Below the pieces are notes generated by a model. That model did not search any database, was not told the origin of the DNA, and saw only the letters and a program-made list of their open reading frames with translations. Below are positions 13,201 to 26,268 of a stretch of DNA of 64,000 nucleotides, piece by piece. The DNA lies in contig CAUJNA010001228.1 in NCBI GenBank assembly GCA_963377175.1, positions 34,408 to 98,407 of the forward strand, given 5' to 3'. The translations under genes and the position numbers were made by a program. The first letter of the stretch is position 1; every line of letters begins with the position of its first letter. The DNA comes from Effrenium voratum (lineage: Eukaryota > Sar > Dinophyceae > Suessiales > Symbiodiniaceae).

Positions 13201-13312
13201 CTTGAGCTGGCATGAGTCAGTCGAACACAGTTCAAAGAGGTTCAGCAACGTAAGCAAAAGAGGCCGCGTGGCTCCAAGATAAGATTGATACAAAAGGGCT
13301 GTGTATGTGGGT

Positions 13313-14058
13313 ACGTGCGTGCTGTGCGTGCTGCGCGTGCCGTGCCGTGCCATGCCGTGCCGTGCCGCGCCGTGCCGTGCCGTGCCGTGCCGTGCCGTGC
13401 GGTGCCGTGCGGCCCGGCGCGGCGCGGCGCAGCGCGGCGGTGCGGTGCAGTGCAGTGCAGTGCAGTGCAGTGCAGTGCAGTGCAGTGCATTGCGGTGCGC
13501 GGTGCGCGGTGCGCGGTGCGCGGTGCGCGGTGCGCGGTGCGCGGTGCGCGGTGCGCGGTGCGCGGTGTGTGCGGTGTGCGGTGTGTGCGGTGTGCGGTGT
13601 GCGCGTGCGCGGTGCGCGTGTGCGGTGTGCGCGGTGCGCGGTGCGCGTGCGCGGTGCGCGGCGCGGTGCGCGGTGCGCGGTGCGCGGTGCGCGGTGCGCG
13701 GTGCGCGCGTGCGCGGTGCGCGGTGCGCGGTGCCGTGCCGTGCCGTGCCTGCCGTGCCGTGCCTGCTGCGCCGCGCCGCGCCGCGCGCGCGCCGCGCCGC
13801 GCCGCGCCGCGCGCGCCGCGCCGCGCCGCGCCGCGCCGCGCCGCGCCGCGCGCACTCCGCGCCGTGCCGTTTGCCGTGCCGTGCCGTGCCGTGCCGTGCC
13901 GTGCCGTGCCGTGCCGTGCCGTGCGTGCGTGCGTGCGTGCGTGCGTGCCGTGCCGCGTGCGTGGCGTGCTGGGCGTGCCTGGGCGTGCGCGGCGCGTGCG
14001 TGGGCGTGCGTGCGCGGGCGTGCGCGGGCGTGCGCGTGCGTGCGTGCGTGGAGCGTGC

Positions 14059-14125
<67 letters not shown>

Positions 14126-14975
14126 GTGGGTGGGTGGGTGGGTGGTGGGGGTGGGTGGGTGTGTGTGTGTGTATCTGTATTTGTGTGTGTGTGTGCGTGC
14201 GTGTGTGTTGTGTGTGTGTGTTGCGTGTCGTGTGTCGTGTGTCGTGTGTGTTTGTGTTGTGTTGCGTGCTGTGTGCTGTGTGTTGTGTGGTGCGTGTGTT
14301 GTATGTTGTGTGTTGTGTGTTGTGTGTTGTGTGTTGCGGGTTGTGGGTTTGTGATGTGGGTTGTGTGTTGTGTGTTGTGTGCTGTGTGTTGTGTGTTGTG
14401 TGTTGTGTGTCGTGCGTCGTGTGTCGTGTGTTGTGTGTTGTGTGTTGTGTGTTGTGTGTTGTGTGTGTGTTGTGTGATGTGTGTCGTGTGTTGTGTGTTG
14501 TGTGTTGTGTGTTGTGTGTTGTCTGTCGTGTGTTGTGTGTCGCGTGCTGTGTGTTGTGTGTTGTGTGTTGTGTGTCGTGTGCTGTGTGTCGTGTGTTGTG
14601 TGTTGTGTGTTGTGTGTTGTGTGTGTGTGTTGTGTGTTGTGTGTCGTGTGTTGCGTGTTGTGTGTTGTGTGTGTGTTGTGTGATGTGTGTCGTGTGCTGT
14701 ATGTTGTGTGTTGTGTGTTGTGTGTTGTGTGTGTTGCGGGTTGTGGGTTTGTGATGTGGGTTGTGTGTTGTGTGTTGTGTGCTGTGTGTTGTGTGTTGTG
14801 TGTTGTGTGTCGTGTGTTGTGTGTTGTGTGCTGTGTGTTGTGCGTGTGTGTTGTTTGTTGCGGGTTGTGGGTTTGTGATGTGGGTTATGTGTTGTGTGTT
14901 GTGTGTTGTGTGTTGTGTGTTGTTGTGTGTTGTGTTGTGTCGTGTGTTGTGTGTTGTGTGTGAGTGTGTGTGTGT
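13313..14975 (+). repeat. GC/GT simple-sequence array that changes motif along its length
   Basis: In order: GTGCC units (about 13,335-13,410), GTGCA (13,445-13,490), GTGCGCG (13,495-13,735), CGCGC (13,765-13,860), GTGCC again (13,865-13,925), GTGC (13,920-14,125), then GTGTTGT-type units to 14,970. The strand is strongly G/T-rich throughout. Frames of up to 687 codons across it are His/Thr/Arg/Ala or Cys/Val repeats, not genes. Confidence 0.9.
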
Positions 14976-15318
14976 AGGATCCCGACACGGTCGGAGTTTC
15001 AACCGAAACATCTGTGTCAAAACACTTGCTGATAATACAATACTGCTCATGATGTTGGGGCAAAAAAAAAACTGCTGGCCCAATTGAACTACTAGTAACC
15101 AGAAACTGGCTTGCAGCAGAAGGAATTCAAAAGACATATGGTAAGAAGAAGAACTGTGCAACGACGGTGATCGCATGCGCAACGATCAAAGCCTCGTGTC
15201 CTCTTCTTGCTCTGTACAGCTTGCCTTTCTAGCTTCATTGGCGCCTGGGGCTGGGTGTTTGCCATTCCCCACTTGTAGGCATGAAAATGGGAATAACGCT
15301 TGGGTGAGACCAATCCGT

Positions 15319-16104
15319 TTAATCCAACAGCACCAGGCACTTGCAGCCCTTCTGATTGATGCATTGCGCCGCCTTCACTATGGATGACTTACTGTCATTT
15401 AGCTGGTTCCCACGCAGGTCAAGCAGCAGCTCCATCGAACCTGACTGTGACTCCAGGACACCTGCCAAGTCGACAGCAACCGCATCGCAAATCCGACAGT
15501 GCGCCATGTCCAGGTGTACCTTGCGGCAAGACAACAGAGACCTCAACAAGGCAATGGCGCCACAGCGGATGGGGTTGATGTCCACCTCCAAGACTACATC
15601 CTGCAGGCTCAACGACGCAAGCGCTCCTGCCAGAGCCTCGGCCCCTTTGCCGGAGATGCGGTTGAAGCCCACCCGCAAACCAAGCTGTGACAAACCTTCG
15701 AGCCGTTCCACGGCGCCGCACCACTCCTCGAGCCCAGCGTCGCCCAAGTTGCAGTGCCTCAAGTCCAGCGTGAGCCGTGCCAGCCGCGTCAGCCGGGGCA
15801 GCTCTCGCAGGTTCCGTGCCAAGTCACAAACGCTGGCGGTTTGGTATGCCAGGCATAGGCTCAGGCGGTCCACGTTCGAGATCAAAGCAATAGTCTTACC
15901 CAAAGACTCGATTGCATGGTCGTCGACCGCCGCGCGGCCAAATCTTACACTAAACGACCGCAACCACTGCAGCTCGTGCCGTAGGCTCCGACACGCGGCA
16001 CAAAGGAGGCATATGTCAACTGCCTCCAACGCAGGAAAGAGCAACGCTCGCAGAAAATGGGGCGATACGACCATCTCGTCATGCGCACGGCCCGCCCTCG
16101 TCAC
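15319..16104 (-). CDS. Leucine-rich-repeat (RNI-like) protein
   Basis: A 261-residue frame. Residues 1-60 resemble an F-box-like helical start followed by a linker. From about residue 75 there are four to six LRR units of the ribonuclease-inhibitor type: xLxLxxxNxxxxGxxxLxxxL patterns, with LDLRHCNLGDAGLEEW, VGFNRISGKGAEALAGAL, LDMAHCRICDAVAVDLAGVL and LLDLRGNQLNDSKSS. Such proteins are protein-binding scaffolds, often substrate receptors; no partner can be inferred here. It ends in a simple stop. The frame may be one large exon of a longer gene, since upstream exons were not found. Composition fits a host gene and contrasts with the AT-richer flanks. Confidence 0.65.
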   Translation of the reverse strand: MTRAGRAHDEMVVSPHFLRALLFPALEAVDICLLCAACRSLRHELQWLRSFSVRFGRAAVDDHAIESLGKTIALISNVDRLSLCLAYQTASVCDLARNLRELPRLTRLARLTLDLRHCNLGDAGLEEWCGAVERLEGLSQLGLRVGFNRISGKGAEALAGALASLSLQDVVLEVDINPIRCGAIALLRSLLSCRKVHLDMAHCRICDAVAVDLAGVLESQSGSMELLLDLRGNQLNDSKSSIVKAAQCINQKGCKCLVLLD

Positions 16105-18644
16105 AGCCTACCCCCTTGAGTCCAAGCAGCTGTTCCAAACTGATAAGAACCAATCTGGCCAATGACAATTCCAAAATTACCAGATCCGAAGGGGAATCTT
16201 TCACGAAACTGTCATGGATGATCTTGTTTTACCCCCAGGTGTGGCGATAACTTGCGCAATGACACGGTGGCTTTGGACTCTTAGATAGAAATCGAGAAAA
16301 CTGCACACAACAACATAGCACATGGAAACACGATAGTGGAATGTGCTAGGAGTGTGGAGACAACGCTATGCTAAGCACAGTTGTCAATCACCTCCTCAAC
16401 CTAAGAACATTGCCGTTCCAGCCTCATTCATCATCTAGAAAACGATTGGATGTGGCGAATCGCGGATCCACCCCTGTAGAATAGTAAAAGAGCACTAAAA
16501 GACTACTAAAAAAGCACCAAGGGGAAGAACGCTGAAATCAAAAAAAACATCCAAACCGTTGCTAGAAATCAATGGTGTTCACATCGTGGCATAAATTAAT
16601 TGGAATGATACAAACAAACCATGACTACATACCTAGTATTTTATTATACAGCAGTTCTTGGAATTCTGCCAAGAAAAGACCAACTGGCACCATTTGGAGG
16701 CATTTAAGAGCTGCCAAGCCACATGACTGCCAACCTTCACGTAACCTACGATGGAAGTTGCTGATGGCGCCCAGTCAGTGCAGCTGCCTCTGCGTTGTGT
16801 GTGTGTGTGTGTGCGAAGTGCGTGTGTAGGTTGGGTTTGTGACCGTACGTCAGCACATCAGTCAACAAGACTGCTCGAGCCGGCTGTCACAAGGCGGAAC
16901 GACGCATTTGTCAAAGGGTTGGGTTACAGTACAGGAAATTCTACAGGAAATGGCCCCAAAACACCGCAAATAAGCTGTTGTCCTGTAGAATTGTCTGCAA
17001 CCCAACACTTTGAATTTGAATGTTCGAATCTTGGCATATGTGGGGGTTGATCAAAAGGTCCTTTGCATGGATGCTATTGGGGAAACAACGAAAATGATGA
17101 TACTTCCCACCAAATGGAAAAATTACCCTTGGTCATCCAGGCGCCGAACAGAATATTGATCAACCCCCAAAAGGTGTGTCTGATCACCCTTTTGCAAGAA
17201 AAGAAATGAAAGCCTCTCCCTCTGGCTTCAGAAAAAGCTCACACGAGAATCTGATTTCAACTGGCGCCGATGCACAAGATCCGGTTCTTCCGTCCGAATT
17301 CATGCATCTTGACCCTCCAGCTAAGTCCCCAGGCGCTGAGTAAAGGTATCCGAGCACAATATGCGGAGAACCTGGCGTCAAGTCACAAGGCTGCACACAG
17401 ACGAAAAACACATGTGGATGATTTGACTCAAAAGTCGCGTGAATATCCTCGACGCACTGATAGGTGCCAGCAATCGGGATGGTTGTTCTCTTTTTGTCTT
17501 CAGAATACGGGAACCCCAACCCCCCCTTTTCCTGTTTCTCTTAGAATACGGGAATCCAAATATGGCTGGCTGCCCCGTTTCAAACCAAACAAAAAGGAAA
17601 GCAACAGACGTGGCCTTCCCGGCTCCCAGGTATCCTCGCCCAGGCCCGTCAAGCCGCGCAAAGAGCTCCTGAAGCGGACCAAATAGGCCAGCCAAAATGG
17701 TGCGGCTCAAAATCAAGGAGCTAGAGTTTCGCAGGGGATTGGTCCTTGTTTCCATTTACCATGCCACAGCCAGCCCAATGGTGCCAATGCAAAATAACCG
17801 AATTGGCTTACTTTTGCGAAAGGTAGGGACCATAACTTCATTGTGGCAGCATTGCACTATTCCTTTTTTTGTGAAGACGCCAGCTATTTTGGCCATGCCA
17901 CGAATCAGAATGACGTTTGGTCCTCGGCTTGTTTGCCATCTATGCGGTCAGGAAGCATAACTCAACAAGTTGTCCTGACAGCTCTTGATTTCTCTTCTTT
18001 CTATGCACACGAAGCCTCGCAATGTTTAATACTGATGTGGACACCCTGTGGCCATTCACAAGCTGGCAAGTTCATCGTGTGCACTTCCTGGAGGCCGGCT
18101 TGAATTGAGCCATCCAAAGTCAATTGTCAAATGGCTGTGGGTCACAAATAGGTACCCCAAATGGAACCCTGGTAAGTGGAAACAGGGACCAAGTCCTGCG
18201 GTCCCCTGGTGGTTTAGTTTTACGATGTGTCAAATCTGTCCGCACTTTGTGTGTGTCCCTTCTCGCAGCCCACAATTTCAACCAATGCTTCCTGCACAAA
18301 CACCCCACCAGAACAACTAACCCCAGGCTGAGAAAGCTTGCGGGACACAAAGAAGTGAAAGCCAAGCTAGATTCAAACTCACCTAAGGTTCCACTGCGTT
18401 TTGCCATAGGACAACCGGCACTTTGGCACTTCTGGAACAAACACCAAGATCCGTCTGTGTGCCAATAATAGAAAGAAAATGCAAATATCCCGCCTATTTG
18501 CTTGGCGCGCTGAACCTTGGAAGCCTTGAAGCCTGCGCGCGCAGGCGACCCTGGGCGGCCAGCGAATGCCCCTCTCTCACTGCGTCAAATGTTCCAGACG
18601 CCATCAAAAGGCTCCTAGCCGCACCTTGCTGAACTTCAGCGCAA
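16105..18644. other. No supported gene
   Basis: AT-richer host DNA with short chance frames only. It includes a diverged copy of the 4,619-4,750 MITE at 18,133-18,225 and a GT run near 16,796-16,812. Confidence 0.6.
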
Positions 18645-21600
18645 GGAGATTCTTCACTCGCCCAAGTTAGGCGATACGCAGGTGACGTGCGCGGCACAAA
18701 CCAAAGAGCATCAAGCTGGCGCTTGCGCGGACAAGGAAATTATGCACTCGCCCAAGTTAGGCGATTGACACCAACGCAGGTGACGTGCGCGGCACAAAAC
18801 AAAGAGCATCAAGCTGGCGCTTGCGCGGACAAGGAATTCTTCACTCGCCCAAGTTAGGCGATTCACACCAACGCAGGTGACGTGCGCGGCACAAACCAAA
18901 CAGCATCAAGCTGGCGCTTGCGCGAACAAGGAAATTCTTCACTCGCCCAAGTTAGGCGATTGACACCAACGCAGGTGACGTGCGCGGCACAAACCAAAGA
19001 GCATCAAGCTGGCGCTTGCGCGGACAAGGAAATTCTTCACTCGCCCAAGTTAGGCGATTGACACCAACGCAGGTGACGTGCGCGGCACAAACCAAAGAGC
19101 ATCAAGCTGGCGCTTGCGCGGACAAGGAAATTCTTCACTCGCCCAAGTTAGGCGATTGACACCAACGCAGGTGACGTGCGCGGCACAAACCAAAGAGCAT
19201 CAAGCTGGCGCTTGCGCGGACAAGGAAATTCTTCACTCGCCCAAGTTAGGCGATTGACACCAACGCAGGTGACGTGCGCGGCACAAAACCAAAGAGCATC
19301 AAGCTGGCGCTTGCGCGGACAAGGAAATTCTTCACTCGCCCAAGTTAGGCGATTGACACCAACGCAGGTGACGTGCGCGGCACAAAACCAAAGAGCATCA
19401 AGCTGGCGCTTGCGCGGACAAGGAAATTCTTCACTCGCCCAAGTTAGGCGATTGACACCAACGCAGGTGACGTGCGCGGCACAAAACCAAAGAGCATCAA
19501 GCTGGCGCTTGCGCGGACAAGGAAATTCTTCACTCGCCCAAGTTAGGCGATTGACACCAACGCAGGTGACGTGCGCGGCACAAACCAAAGAGCATCAAGC
19601 TGGCGCTTGCGCGGACAAGGAAATTCTTCACTCGCCCAAGTTAGGCGATTGACACCAACGCAGGTGACGTGCGCGGCACAAACCAAAGAGCATCAAGCTG
19701 GCGCTTGGACAAGCGCCCAAGTTAGGCATGACACCAAACGCAGGTGAAAAAACCAAAGAGCATCAAGTCTTTTACGCGACAAGAATTCTTCACTCGCCCA
19801 AGTTAGGCGATTGACACCAACGCAGGTGACGTGCGCGGCACAAACCAAAGGGCGCTGCGCGGACAAGAATTCTTTCACTCGCCCAAACAAAGCGTTGACA
19901 CCTTAGGCGCATGACGTGCGCGGCACAAAACAAAGAGCATCAAGCTGGCGCTTGCGCGGACAAGGAAATTCTTCACTCGCCCAAGTTAGGCGATTGACAC
20001 CAACGCAGGCGACGTGCGCGGCACAAACCAAAGAGCATGAAGGTGGCGCTTGCGCGGACAAGGAAATTATTCACTCGCCCAAGTTAGGCGATTGACACCA
20101 ACGCAGGTGACGTGCGCGGCACAAACCAAAGAGCATCAAGCTGGCGCTTGCGCGAACAAGGAAATTCTTCACTCGCCCAAGTTAGGCGATTGACACCAAC
20201 GCAGGCGACGTGCGCGGCACAAACCAAAGAGCATGAAGGTGGCGCTTGCGCGGACAAGGAAATTATTCACTCGCCCAAGTTAGGCGATTGACACCAACGC
20301 AGGTGACGTGCGCGGCACAAACCAAAGAGCATCAAGCTGGCGCTTGCGCGGACAAGGGAATTCTTTACTCGCCCAAGTTAGGCGATGACACCAACGCAGT
20401 GACGTGCGCGGCACGAGCATCACGCTGCGCTTGCGCGGACAAGGAAATTCTTCACTCGCCCAAGTTAGGCATTGACACCAACGCAGGTGACGTGCGCGGC
20501 ACAAACCAAAGAGCATCAAGCTGGCGCTTGCGCGGACAAGGAAATTCTTCACTCGCCCAAGTTAGGCGATTGACACCAACGCAGGTGACGTGCGCGGCAC
20601 AAACCAAAGAGCATCAAGCTGGCGCTTGCGCGGACAAGGAAATTCTTCACTCGCCCAAGTTAGGCGATTGACACCAACGCAGGTGACGTGGGCGGCACAA
20701 ACCAAAGAGCATCAAGCTGGCGCTTGCGCGGACAAGGAAATTCTTCACTCGCCCAAGTTAGGCGATTGACACCAACGCGGGTTGACGTGGGCGGCACAAA
20801 ACTAAAGAGCATCAAGCTGGCGCTTGCGCGGACAAGGAAATTCTTCACTCGCCCAAGTTAGGCGATTGACACCAACGCAGGTGACGTGGGCGGCACAAAA
20901 CTAAAGAGCATCAAGCTGGCGCTTGCGCGGACAAGGAAATTCTTCACTCGCCCAAGTTAGGCGATTGACACCAACGCAGGTGACGTGGGCGGCACAAAAC
21001 TAAAGAGCATCAAGCTGGCGCTTGCGCGGACAAGGAAATTCTTCACTCGCCCAAGTTAGGCGATTGACACCAACGCAGGTGACGTGGGCGGCACAAAACT
21101 AAAGAGCATCAAGCTGGCGCTTGCGCGGACAAGGAAATTCTTCACTCGCCCAAGTTAGGCGATTGACACCAACGCAGGTGACGTGGGCGGCACAAAACTA
21201 AAGAGCATCAAGCTGGCGCTTGCACAAGGAAATTCTTCATTAGGCGATTGACACCAACGCAGGTGACGTGGGCGGCACAAAACCAAAGAGCATCAAGCTT
21301 GCGTTGGTGTCAATCGCCTAACTTGGGCGAGTGAAGCATTTCCTTGTCCGCGCAAGCGCCAGCTTGATGCTCTTTGGTTTGTGCCGCGCACGTCACCTGC
21401 GTTGGTGTCAATCGCCTAACTTGGGCGAGTGAAGAATTGTCCGCGCAAGAGCATCAAGCTGGCGCTTGCGCGGACAAGGAAATTCGCCTCGGCCCCAAAG
21501 GGGCCAAGGGCGCTCAGATCTCTTCTCCAAAGAGAATCTTCGCCCCCCCACCCATGTCGGATGGCCCAAAATCCTGTCCGGCGGGCCTTGAAATTTTCGG

Positions 21601-24150
21601 GTTCGTCGGCGTCCAGCTCCATGGGTCCATTTTTGTCGAAAATGTGCTGACAATTGGACTCAGTCCCTCAGCCCGCCTGCTGGCGTGTCTTACGTGTCTG
21701 TGACTGGCCTCAGGCCCAGCACTCGCCACCCAGCCTCAGGCCCAAGTGTGTGTGAAACAGGCCTTGCCCATCCAGCAACCCGCCCCCACCGCAGACTCAG
21801 CGTGCCAAGGTCAGGTTTGTCTAACGTGTCTGAGACTGGCCTCAGGCCAACGACCAGCTCACGTGTCTGAGACTGGTCTCAAGCTACGCCAGCTACTAAG
21901 CCCCAGCCCCCCAGTCCGGCTGCTCAGCTCAGCCCGGGCTGACCAGGCCACACTGGATTTCGGTGTTCCTGACCCTTCCCTCAAACTAGGCTGGGCCGAG
22001 GCGGGCAACGCGAAGCGTTTACAATTATTCACTCGCCCAAGTTAGGCGATTGACACCAACGAAAGAGCATCAAGCTGGCGCTTGCGCGGGCAAGGAAATT
22101 CTTCACTCGCCCAAGCTAGGCGATTGACACCAACGCAGGTGACGTGCGCGGCACAAAACCAAAGAGCATCAAGCTGGCGCTTGCGCGGACAAGGAAATTA
22201 TTCACTCGCCCAAGTTAGGCGATTGACACCAACGCAGGTGACGTGCGCGGCACAAAACCAAAGAGCATCAAGCTGGCGCTTGCGCGGACAAGGAAATTCT
22301 TCACTCGCCCAAGTTAGGCGATTGACACCAACGCAGGTGACGTGCGCGGCACAAAACCAAAGAGCATCAAGCTGGTGCTTGCGCGGACAAGGAAATTCTT
22401 CACTTGCCCAAGTTAGGCGATTGACACCAACACAGGTGACGTGCGCGGCACAAAACCAAAGAGCATCAAGCTGGCGCTTGCGCGGGCAAGGAAATTCTTC
22501 ACTCGCCCAAGTTGGGCGATTGACACCAACGCAGGTGACGTGCACGGCACAAAACCAAAGAGCATCAAGCTGCACTTGCGCGGGCAAGGAAATTCTTCAC
22601 TCGCCCAAGTTAGGCGATTCACACCACAACGCAGGTGACGTGCGCGGCACAAAACCAAAGAGCATCAAGCTGGCGCTTGCGCGGACAAGGAAATTCTTCA
22701 CTCGCCCAAGTTAGGCCATTGACACCAACGCAGGTGATGCGCGCGGCACAAAACCAAAGAGCATCAAGCTTGCGCTTGCGCGGACAAGGAAATTCTTCAC
22801 TCGCCCAACTTAGGCGATTGACACCAACGCAGGTGACGCGTGCGGCACAAAACCAAAGAGCATCAAGCTGGCGCTTGCGCGGACAAGGAAATTCTTAACT
22901 CGCCCAAGTTAAAGACACCAACGAAGGAAACGTGCGCAGCACAAAACCAAAGAGCATCAAGCTGGCGCTTGCGCGGACAAGGAAATTCTTAACTCGCCCA
23001 AGTTAAAGACACCAACGAAGGAAACGTGCGCAGAACAAAACCAAAGAGCATCAAGCTGGCGCTTGCGCGGACAAGGAAATTCTGCACTCGCCCAAGTTAG
23101 GCGATTGACACCAACGCGGGTTGACGTGGGCGGCACAAAACTAAAGAGCATCAAGCTGGCGCTTGCGCGGACAAGGAAATTCTTCACTCGCCCAAGTTAG
23201 GCGATTGACACCAACGCAGGTGACGTGCACGGCACAAAACCAAAGAGCATCAAGCTGGCGCTTGCGCGGACAAGGAAATTCTTCACTCGGCAGGTGACGT
23301 GCGCGGCACAAAACCAAAGAGCATCAAGCGGCGCTTGCGTGGACAATTAAATTCTTCACTCGCCCAAGTTAGGCAATTGACACCAACGAAGGTGACGTGC
23401 ACGGCACAAAACCAAAGAGCAAGTTGGCGCTTGCACCGCCCAAGATAGGCGCTTGACACCGACGCAGGTTACGTGCGCGCCAAAACCAAAGAGCATCAAG
23501 CTGGCAATTGCGCGGACAAGGAAATTCTTCACTCGGCAGGTGACGTGCGCGGCACGCATCAAGCTGGCGCTTGCGCGGACAAGGAAATTCTTCACTCGCC
23601 CAAATTAGGCCATTGACACCAACGCAGGTAATGTGCGCGGCAGAAAACCAAAGAGCACTTGCGCGGACAAGAAAATTCTTCACTTGCCCAACTTACGCGA
23701 TTGACACCAACGCAGGTGACGCGTGCGGCACAAAACCAAAGAGCATTAAGCTGGCGCTTGCGCGGATAAGGAAATTCTTCACTTGTCCAAGCTAGGCGAT
23801 TGACACCATGCGACGTGCGCGGCACAACACCAAAAAGCATCAAGCTGGCGCTTGCGCGGACAAGGAAACTACTCACTTGCCAAGCTAGGCGATATTACAG
23901 GTGACGTGCACGGCACAAAACCAAAGAGCATCAAGCTGGCGCTTTGTGGACAAGAAAATTCTTCACTCGGAGGTAACGTGCGCGGCACAAAACCAAAGAG
24001 CATCAAGCGGCGCTTGCGTGGACAATTAAATTCTTCACTTGCCCAAGTTAGGCGATTGACGTGCACAACACAAAACCAAAGAGCATCAAGTTGGCGCTCA
24101 CCGTCTTAGATAGGCGATTAACACCGACGTAGGTGACCTGCGCCAAAACC
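18645..24150 (+). repeat. Tandem satellite, 98-99 bp unit, about fifty copies
   Basis: Each unit contains CACTCGCCCAAGTTAGGCG, GACACCAACGCAGGTGACGT and CATCAAGCTGGCGCTTGCGC in order. Units from about 18,900 to 21,200 are nearly identical; those after 22,880 are progressively shortened and mutated. The 99 bp form keeps frame, so it opens repetitive 33-residue frames on both strands that are not genes. The array flips orientation at 21,300-21,440 and is interrupted by unrelated DNA at about 21,485-22,015. Confidence 0.95.
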
Positions 24151-25418
24151 AAAGCAAGAACTTGGCTTAGTAGGTGTGTCCGGACTCTGCAATTTGCCGG
24201 TTTTAAAGCTTGAATCCTTAATAACAAAACAATAACATTGATCGGCAGCTGTCCTTGGCTGAAGCACCCAAAAGCGCCCACCCGGCGTGACAAAACGATA
24301 ACATTGATAACTCATTCTGCACCCAAAATAACCCAAAAGCTCACCTGGCAGGATACGCCCGGACTCTGCGATTCCGGCAATGACGTCTAACAAGTGACGA
24401 CAAGTGATGACAAGTGGTGACAAGAAGCTTGGCAGGCTGATGTGGCCCTGGCTTGCCTTTGCCCATTAATGACCAATATTGATTTATATTGCCAAGATAA
24501 GCCCGAAAGCCTTCTAAGCCGTTTTGACCGAAAAACAATTTTTCGGAAATTCCGAAAATTGCCCGTTTTGCGCACTTTCCAGCAAAAGACGGGCTGCAAG
24601 CACGCCTCAGGGCATGAGAAAGCATTGTTCCCCCTGTAAACTTGAAAGGCAGCGTGTCCTCCACTCCCTTGCTGCACACACGTAAGCGTTGCCACGCTGT
24701 TTGCTTGCGCTGAAGCAGAACACGCCTGTCTAACGTTTTTCAAGATTCTGCTTCAGGTGCACCGCGTGCCCTAAAGGCAGTGCTACTTTCAAGCAACTGT
24801 AAGCAAGAAGTGCGTGTGTTTTGAATTTTGGGGTTCTTTGATGGGGCTTGTTTGGCAGCAGCAACCTTAACGCAATTGCTTGTTTGTGCGCGTTTGGCAC
24901 GCGTGGCCGGCAATGGCTTTTTTCTTGAAAACAAGGCAACTTGGCCAAGAAAAAGTTCCTTGTCTGCGCAACACCAGCTTGGTGCTCTTTGGTTTTGTGC
25001 CGCGCACGTCACCTGCGGGTGTTAGTCGCCTAGGCAAGTAAAACATTTCCTTGTCAACCAGAAGCAGCCTGCCAAGCTTGTCATCAATGTTATTGTGTTA
25101 AGGCATGTTGCACTGCTCCTAGCTTGAACCCAAACATGAAACCTCAAAAGAACAAAGCTCATCCGAAGCGGCCGCAGTTCTTTTTACCGGGATTGCTGAA
25201 AGTAGCACTGCTTCCAGGGCACTGGTGCGCCTGGAACAGGAGGCACATTGACCCCCCTTTCAGTGTTTCAGGCAACCCCGGTATAAGCGAGCCCGCTGGG
25301 CTGCAGGCCTCATCACCCGCCCTTCAGAGTGGGGTTGTACCTGGCAGGGCAAATGCTAGCGTGGCCATGCACGCTGGGCTGTGAGCAGCCTGTTACGCAG
25401 TGTCTGCACTTTTTTCGG
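24151..25418. other. No supported gene; contains an inverted satellite fragment
   Basis: No gene seen. At 24,975-25,060 there is a partial copy of the 98 bp satellite in the opposite orientation to the main array. A short repeat of CAAGTGRTGA lies near 24,390-24,425. Confidence 0.6.
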
Positions 25419-26204
25419 TCAGAGCGGCTTGAGTAAGCGGCTGGCTGACGTTGTCAGTTGTTCTGGCTGACAGGGCGACGATGGCCATTTGGTCGCAAGG
25501 CATGTCGGGATGCAAATCAGGCTGGTGAAGCAGTGACGGAGGCTGCTGCCAAATGCTCCGGGCGCCAGGGCGCATGCATCGGACACAGTTGAATGCCTCG
25601 GCCTGACATCGCTAGGCTTGCGTATGCGACTTTCTGGGCGATGGCTGAATCGGGCCAAGCTGAGATCGTCAGCCCAATCATTGCACCTTCCTGGAACGTG
25701 CGTCGGCTGCAGCAGCACATTGTGAGCGTGGGCCCAGAAGGCTGTTAATTGCACGAAGAGTTGCAACGGCCAGGAGGTCGTGAACAACTTGTTAAGGCTG
25801 GCTTCTGTGGCGGAATTGTCCGTGCCTGAAGGCATGCTAAACGAGTAGTGCCCACCACCAATGTGGCTGTGGGTTGCTTGCAGTAGTGCTAACTGTGCCA
25901 GCGTCTCGAAGCATGCGATGTACCGCTGTCCAGGCTTGACAAGGCAAGGCCACACGGCTCTTATGTCTTGCATGTTCCAGGTCTCGGCAAACCAAACTAC
26001 TTGGGAGGATGCGATTGCCCAGCCCCCGATCCCTACCAAATCGTCTTCGGCACACGCATCCGCGGCAGCCAGAGCTTGCAGCTGGTGTGGCCGCGCCAAA
26101 GGCTGAACAGGCGAGCGCCGAAAGCACGACGCCAGCCAAGTAAGGCATTGTTGGCTTGACTTGGAAAGGCTAGTGTATGGGTTGTTGGGGTCCGCGATGC
26201 GCAC
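25419..26204 (-). pseudogene. DIRS-like element: RNase H region
   Basis: This 261-residue frame follows the reverse-transcriptase region on the minus strand. Features of a retroelement RNase H are visible: an Asp start (AADACAEDDLVGIGGWA), a central Glu helix (CFETLAQLALL), a second Asp segment (GTDNSATEASLNKL) and a final VPGRCNDWADDLS segment. The enzyme would remove RNA from RNA-DNA hybrids during retrotransposition. The remainder of the frame is C-terminal extension. It is separated from the RT by a frame change, so this copy is probably dead. Confidence 0.7.
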
Positions 26205-26268
26205 CCATGTGGGCTTGCTAGTGCCTGGCGGGATGTCCTGAGGGCAGTGTATGGTGCGGCCTGAAATT

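Noticed and set aside
13000..15182. Frames of 646 and 687 codons on the minus strand
   Set aside because: They read only through the GC/GT simple-sequence array and encode His-Thr/Arg-Ala repeats; no domain.
18645..24150. Repetitive 33-residue frames and a possible CRISPR-like array
   Set aside because: The frames come from a 99 bp satellite. Repeats are contiguous with no unique spacers, and the genome is eukaryotic.
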